Below are positions 59,684 through 64,000 of a stretch of 64,000 bases of DNA, piece by piece. The stretch's first letter is position 1. The number at the start of each line of letters is the position of its first letter. The position numbers were made by a program, and so were the translations under genes. The stretch is from positions 1 to 64,000 of the forward strand of contig SOEU01000017.1 in NCBI GenBank assembly GCA_021646415.1. The letters are read 5' to 3'. The stretch comes from Candidatus Brocadia sp. (GTDB lineage Bacteria > Planctomycetota > Brocadiia > Brocadiales > Brocadiaceae). Under the pieces are notes generated by a model. The model saw only the letters and a list, made by a program, of their open reading frames with translations. It did no database searches and was not told the origin of the DNA.

Positions 59684-60697
59684 TCATTCCAAAAAGCCGT
59701 TGGCCTTCATCCATTCGTCATTATAGATCTTACTCAGGTATCTGTCTCCGGAATCCGGAAGGATTACAACGATACGTTTGTTTTCTTTCATTCCCCTGGC
59801 AATCTCAATGGCTGCCCATACAGCGCTGCCGCTCGATCCCCCGGCAAAGATTCCCTCCTCGCTTGCCAGCCTCCTCGCCATCAAAAATGATTCCTTGTCA
59901 TGAACCTGGATAATGTCATCGATAAGGCTAAAATCGACAGCCTTTACCAGGTAATCCTCCCCGATTCCCTCCACCTTGTAGACGTGTGGTTTTACGAGTC
60001 TCCCCGTCTTGAAATAATCGTAAAAAACTGAGCCTTCCGGGTCAACCGCAATGGTCTTTATCGCAGGATTCTTTTCTTTGAGATATTTTCCAGCCCCGCT
60101 CAAGGTACCACCCGTGCCTATTCCAGCCACAAAATAATCGATATTTCCGTCTGTCTGTTTCCATATCTCTGGCCCGGTGGTATAGTAATGAGAATCAATA
60201 TTCCTGGGATTGTTATACTGATCCGGATAGTATGAGTTTGGGGTTTCCCTTGCTATTCTTCTGGCAACACTGTAATAACTTTCAGGAGAATCCGGGGGAA
60301 CATCTGTTGGCGTTACAACAACTCTTGCGCCAAATGCCTTCATCAGATTCTTTTTCTCGTCGCTCATTTTGTCAGGCATGGTGATGATGCATTTGTAACC
60401 TTTAACTGCTGCAATCATTGCAAGGGCAGCACCCGTATTGCCAGATGAGTTTTCCACAATGACACCACCGGTTCTTAAAAGACCCTTCCTCTCAGCATCC
60501 TCAATAATAAACAGAGCCATCCTGTCTTTTACACTTCCGGCAGGATTGAGGAATTCCAACTTCGCAAAGATGCTTGAGTTTATTTTCCCCGATACCTTGT
60601 TTAATTTTACTATGGGTGTCCAGCCAATGGTTTTCAAAATATCCGGGGTTACACTTCCAAAATTTTCTATCAGGGTTCTGAAGTCTGTGGAAATCAT
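59684..60697 (-). CDS. Cystathionine beta-synthase/cysteine synthase (PLP)
   Basis: 337 residues: TIGWTPIVKLNKVSGKINSS, PLP lysine in NPAGSVKDRMALFII, the phosphate-cradle GTGGTLSGAGKYLKE, and EGSVFYDY...VEGIGEDYLVKAVDFSLID, the pattern of cystathionine beta-synthase rather than CysK. No C-terminal CBS-domain pair. It joins serine (or O-acetylserine) with homocysteine or sulfide. It is upstream of a cystathionine gamma enzyme, supporting a transsulfuration unit. ATG start. Confidence 0.9.
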   Translation of the reverse strand: MISTDFRTLIENFGSVTPDILKTIGWTPIVKLNKVSGKINSSIFAKLEFLNPAGSVKDRMALFIIEDAERKGLLRTGGVIVENSSGNTGAALAMIAAVKGYKCIITMPDKMSDEKKNLMKAFGARVVVTPTDVPPDSPESYYSVARRIARETPNSYYPDQYNNPRNIDSHYYTTGPEIWKQTDGNIDYFVAGIGTGGTLSGAGKYLKEKNPAIKTIAVDPEGSVFYDYFKTGRLVKPHVYKVEGIGEDYLVKAVDFSLIDDIIQVHDKESFLMARRLASEEGIFAGGSSGSAVWAAIEIARGMKENKRIVVILPDSGDRYLSKIYNDEWMKANGFLE

Positions 60698-60737
60698 TTT
60701 TCGTCCTGGATCACAGTGCTACAGGAGTAGTGCAATG

Positions 60738-61241
60738 TTATACGGTTGTCTTCTTTCGCTCTTTCATTTGTTCTGCGAGTAATTTTAAATGTTTTTTTTC
60801 TTCGGTTGCCAGTTGTTCAAATGCCCTTTTACCGGTATCGAATCTGGTATTTTTTGCGGCTTCAGTGTAATAAAGAATAGAGTCCTTCTCTGCCTGGATT
60901 CCAATTTTCAAAGCATCGATATCCGTTTTCATTTCCGCAGCAAGCCTCCCGGCTTCTCCTTTTTGAGTAAAGATGCCTGTGTCGATCAAATATTTTATAT
61001 ACAGGTCTGCTGTGTAATCCTCGCTACCCTGTGCAGGACTTGCAGAAGAGGTTATTTCAAGATATGCCTTTTGAAAGCGGGCAAGATGTTCCTTTTCATC
61101 AGAGGCGAGTTTGGAAAATACCTCTTTTACACTGATATCTTTGGTGTTTTTTGCGAGGATAGAATAAAATTCTAAACCTTCTTCCTCGATGTTTATTGCA
61201 ATCTTCAGCGCCTCAGCATCATTAAAATGTTCATATTTCAT
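60738..61241 (-). CDS. Ferritin-like/rubrerythrin-type di-iron protein
   Basis: 167 residues, all-helical: two helix pairs with the ExxE/ExxH di-iron ligands (INIEEEGLEFYSILAKNT, ASDEKEHLARFQKAYLE; IGIQAEKDSILYYTEAAKNT, ATEEKKHLKLLAEQM). There is no C-terminal rubredoxin domain, so it is a rubrerythrin-like ferritin domain that may reduce peroxide or hold iron. It is in a run with transsulfuration and glutamate dehydrogenase genes, 40 bp before the cysteine/cystathionine synthase. ATG start. Confidence 0.88.
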   Translation of the reverse strand: MKYEHFNDAEALKIAINIEEEGLEFYSILAKNTKDISVKEVFSKLASDEKEHLARFQKAYLEITSSASPAQGSEDYTADLYIKYLIDTGIFTQKGEAGRLAAEMKTDIDALKIGIQAEKDSILYYTEAAKNTRFDTGKRAFEQLATEEKKHLKLLAEQMKERKKTTV

Positions 61242-61327
61242 TTCGTGTTATTCTCCAAATCTGGACGAATCAGGATGAACATGTTTTTCACTAGAAAACT
61301 TCAAATCAAATTTTTTGCATTTTTGTT

Positions 61328-62587
61328 TCATGGATACATACCCCGTACCAGCATTGCGTCTGCTACCTTCTGGACGGCTAATATCATGGCCGCGGTACGT
61401 AAGGTAATACGTTTTCCCTGAGAAAGGAGCAGGACTTCATCGTAGGAGCGGTCCATGAGATTTTTCAGCCTTGTATTTACCTCATGCTCACACCAGAAAT
61501 AACATTGTACGTCTTGAACCCACTCGAAGTAAGATACAATCACACCTCCCGCATTAGCCAGGATATCAGGAATTACCGGTATTTTGCGTTCAGCCAATAT
61601 CTGATCTGCCTCCATTGTTGTAGGTCCGTTGGCGCCCTCAACAATGATCTTTGCTTTTATTTTATCCGCATTCTTCTTTGTGATTTGATTTCCCATTGCC
61701 GCTGGCACCAGCACGTCACAGGGTAATTCCAGGAGAGACGAGTTCGTTATGCTTTCTGCATGTGGGAAATTTTCAAATGACCCACGTTCTGTATAATATT
61801 TTATCAGTGCATCATGGCTTAGCCCCTTTGGATTATAGATACCCCCTCTTGAACTACTCACAGCGACAATCTTGCAACCCATTTCACTGAGGAATTTTCC
61901 AACGGACGATCCCACATTCCCATATCCCTGAATTACTACCTTAATACCTTTCAGGTTCGTCTTTTTCTGTTTCATGGCGTTGGTAATGGTGAAGACTATA
62001 CCAAGACCTGTTGCATCTGTTCTTCCCAGAGAGCCACCGACATTCACAGGTTTACCCGTCACAATCCCCGGTGTACAATAACCGTTATTCATGCTGTACG
62101 TATCCATCATCCATGCCATGATTTGTTCATTGGTGTTTACATCGGGAGCTGGGATATCCTTTTCGATACCAATGATGGGCATGATGGCGTAGGTATAGCG
62201 ACGTGTAAGCCTTTCCAACTCGCTTTTTGAAAAGGTTTTCGGATTGCAGATAATGCCGCCTTTGGCGCCTCCGAATGGTACTCCCGCCAGAGAGCACTTC
62301 CATGTCATTTCCATTGCCAGCGCTTTAAGGTCATCGAGGGTAAGTTCGGAATGGTATCGCACGCCACCCTTATAAGGGCCCCGTGACGCATTGTGCTGTA
62401 CCCGAAATCCGGTGAATATCCGCATAAAACCATCGTCCATGCGTAGGGGAACAGAAACAGTCAGTATACGATCAAAATTTCTCAGTGTCTGATAGATGTC
62501 CTCTGGAAGCATCATCCGTTTCGATACATTGTCGAGTTGTGCCAGTGCCGTTTGCCATGCACTATGTATTATTGTCTTTTCCGGCAT
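61328..62587 (-). CDS. gdhA: Glutamate dehydrogenase (Glu/Leu/Phe/Val family)
   Basis: 419 residues. Interconverts glutamate and 2-oxoglutarate with NAD(P)H and ammonium. N-terminal dimerisation/catalytic part with GPYKGGVRYHSELTLDDLKA, the active lysine in FGGAKGGIICNPK near 109, and DIPAPDVNTNEQIMAWMMD near 146; then the Rossmann domain VVIQGYGNVGSSVGKFLSEM. The family length is met. Cofactor preference is uncertain. Ammonium assimilation is a sensible role in an ammonium oxidiser. ATG start. Confidence 0.95.
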   Translation of the reverse strand: MPEKTIIHSAWQTALAQLDNVSKRMMLPEDIYQTLRNFDRILTVSVPLRMDDGFMRIFTGFRVQHNASRGPYKGGVRYHSELTLDDLKALAMEMTWKCSLAGVPFGGAKGGIICNPKTFSKSELERLTRRYTYAIMPIIGIEKDIPAPDVNTNEQIMAWMMDTYSMNNGYCTPGIVTGKPVNVGGSLGRTDATGLGIVFTITNAMKQKKTNLKGIKVVIQGYGNVGSSVGKFLSEMGCKIVAVSSSRGGIYNPKGLSHDALIKYYTERGSFENFPHAESITNSSLLELPCDVLVPAAMGNQITKKNADKIKAKIIVEGANGPTTMEADQILAERKIPVIPDILANAGGVIVSYFEWVQDVQCYFWCEHEVNTRLKNLMDRSYDEVLLLSQGKRITLRTAAMILAVQKVADAMLVRGMYP

Positions 62588-62695
62588 ACTATCCTGCCTT
62601 CCGCGTTAGGACAAAAATTCAGCGCATATTTTGTTTTATGCAGAAATAGTTGAAATAGAGAGGGAATACAAATTCGAATGCAAAAAGAAAAATCT

Positions 62696-63217
62696 TCATT
62701 CCTGTTTCTTAACGGAATAATCTGCAACCCATTTTTCTGTGTTGGTATTTTCCATATTATAAAAATTCATCAGTGTTAAAGGGGGAAAATAGATATTGAT
62801 AGTGACCAATCCCCCCGTATGAGCATTTGATACACGATGGATAGTTGTGAGGTTTACATAAGACAACTCACCCATATGAAATCTGCGGGTAAAGGTGGGA
62901 ACAATCATCCTGGCAGGCTGCACGTTGAACAACTCCTCTGTCATGGTACCCTGCCGGATGACCGTAACGCCAATGGAACCGCCATGGTCGTGAATTGGCG
63001 TAGTCTGCCCTTTTTTAAAGCACAGAACTGCGACCTCACACTTACTGCTGACATGAACGATGTTTCTTTTATATTCCTGGTCTGAAAAACTGATGTACTC
63101 CTCAATTGGTAATTGCCTCCCGTCTGTTTCCATCACACATTTTTTAAGCATGTCCAGAGATGGTTTGTCCGGTAAAGATTCCAGGCGATTGATGAATGAT
63201 CTTAAAATGATATCCAT
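62696..63217 (-). CDS. Cysteine dioxygenase-like cupin
   Basis: 173 residues with the cysteine dioxygenase fold: iron His residues in TTPIHDHGGSIGVTVI near 74 and the later His in NLTTIHRVSNAHTGG. The family oxidises cysteine to cysteine sulfinate with iron and oxygen; in an anaerobe it may use limited oxygen or a related thiol. It sits between the peroxidase at 63221 (3-base gap) and gdhA, close to the transsulfuration genes. ATG start. Confidence 0.88.
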   Translation of the reverse strand: MDIILRSFINRLESLPDKPSLDMLKKCVMETDGRQLPIEEYISFSDQEYKRNIVHVSSKCEVAVLCFKKGQTTPIHDHGGSIGVTVIRQGTMTEELFNVQPARMIVPTFTRRFHMGELSYVNLTTIHRVSNAHTGGLVTINIYFPPLTLMNFYNMENTNTEKWVADYSVKKQE

Positions 63218-63220
63218 AAG

Positions 63221-64000
63221 TCAAAATCCCTTTGGTAAATTTGGATAAACAAGAGGGGTGGCATTATATGTAATCTGAACCAATTCTCCGGTTAATGCCT
63301 TCATGAATTCAATCAGGTCGTTAACCTCCTGCCCGGTCAAATTTAAGGCGTGAATATCGGGGCTGCCCTTACTCTCACATCCACCTCCATTGTAAAACTG
63401 TACTACCTCAAACAGCGTGGGGAAGTATCCATTATGCATATAGGGTCCTGTTTCCGTAATATTCCTCAATGTGGGCGTTTTGAATGCCCCTTTGTCAGCC
63501 TCATTCTTAGTGACGTTATACCGTCCTAAATCTTCTTTGAGTGGGCCATCTGCTGGTACACCAATATTGTGAAATTTATTATCAGTAAAATTCGGGCCAT
63601 TATGGCATTCGATACACTCTGCCTTACCGATAAACAACTCCATACCTCGCCTGGCCGATTCACTCATGGCATTCACGTCTCCTTGCATATATCTGTCAAA
63701 AGGTGAATTTGCAAACACAATGGTACGTTCAAACGCAGCAATGGCCTTTGCTATGCCGTCAGCGGTTACCCCTGTCCCAAAGACCTCTTTAAAGGCCTTG
63801 ACGTAACCGGGAATTCCACTCAACTTTCTTACAACATTATCCAAAGTTTCAACCATCTCGTTAGGGTTTTGGATGGGGCCCAGTGCCTGTTCTTCCAGAG
63901 TAGCGGCACGGCCATCCCAGAACTGGAATTCATTATAGGCACAATTAATTATCGTGGGAGAATTTCTGCCTCCCTCTTGGGAGGTTGGTCCACCCAGCAT
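63221..64000 (-). CDS. Di-haem cytochrome c peroxidase, C-terminal part (gene runs off the window)
   Basis: At least 259 residues of a MauG/CcpA-type peroxidase: MLGGPTSQEGGRNSPTIINC, FQFWDGRAATLEEQALGPIQ, the C-terminal haem site GKAECIECHNGPNFTDN, and the distal TGPYMHNGYFPTLFEVVQFY. The first haem motif and the signal peptide would lie beyond 64000. Three bases separate it from the cysteine dioxygenase gene, so they share a transcript. A second peroxidase of different layout is at 56903. Confidence 0.93.
   Translation of the reverse strand: MLGGPTSQEGGRNSPTIINCAYNEFQFWDGRAATLEEQALGPIQNPNEMVETLDNVVRKLSGIPGYVKAFKEVFGTGVTADGIAKAIAAFERTIVFANSPFDRYMQGDVNAMSESARRGMELFIGKAECIECHNGPNFTDNKFHNIGVPADGPLKEDLGRYNVTKNEADKGAFKTPTLRNITETGPYMHNGYFPTLFEVVQFYNGGGCESKGSPDIHALNLTGQEVNDLIEFMKALTGELVQITYNATPLVYPNLPKGF

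Overview
The window most likely comes from an anammox planctomycete (Brocadiales, close to Candidatus Brocadia/Kuenenia). This is inferred from the moderately AT-rich DNA, System II cytochrome c assembly genes, di-haem peroxidases, an ADP-forming acyl-CoA synthetase, an archaeal-type ATP RNA ligase with its partner protein, and intergenic spacers full of short palindromic repeats. No search was run, so the assignment is tentative.

Layout. Positions 1-13 kb (nearly all minus strand) hold core genes: a GH15 glycosidase fused to a ferredoxin, protein-L-isoaspartate methyltransferase, RtcB plus archease, and an ftsH - diguanylate cyclase - lon - usp stress operon. Positions 13.5-27 kb form an accessory island. 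It has three DUF1016/YhcG-type PD-(D/E)XK nucleases, a type III restriction system whose mod gene is broken by an in-frame TGA, RadC, an AlbA_2-type ATP-binding protein, and a series of toxin-antitoxin loci (MazF, ParE, MNT/HEPN, VapC/Phd), most of them decaying. Positions 27-33 kb hold a DRTGG protein, an ADP-forming acyl-CoA synthetase and an AsmA-like protein. Positions 33.3-38 kb form a second accessory patch: an IS630 element inside a gene with an HsdS-like 3' end, an XRE/ImmA pair with a nonsense codon, and small proteins.

Positions 38-46 kb hold a hotdog-fold protein, a GlmU-like protein, RNA ligase partner plus RNA ligase, a TrkA-N/DHH phosphoesterase and a cysteine-repeat lipoprotein. 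Positions 46-53 kb hold a GNAT protein, an ACR3 remnant, FabF-ACP, ResB-CcsA-PpiC and two tRNAs (Leu, Cys). Positions 53-64 kb hold a coiled-coil membrane protein, a DUF4405/OB-fold pair, Tat-exported superoxide dismutase, two di-haem peroxidases, and a sulfur amino-acid block (cystathionine gamma-lyase/synthase, cystathionine beta-synthase/cysteine synthase, cysteine dioxygenase) with a ferritin-like protein and glutamate dehydrogenase.

The most unusual signals are: (1) palindromes encoded at the same variable point of all three DUF1016 genes; (2) a 29-bp direct repeat bracketing the third DUF1016 gene; (3) repeated +1 A-run frameshifts confined to toxin-antitoxin genes; (4) several families of dispersed composite palindromic repeats; (5) a GH15-ferredoxin fusion; and (6) a lipoprotein carrying two different 19-residue repeat arrays.
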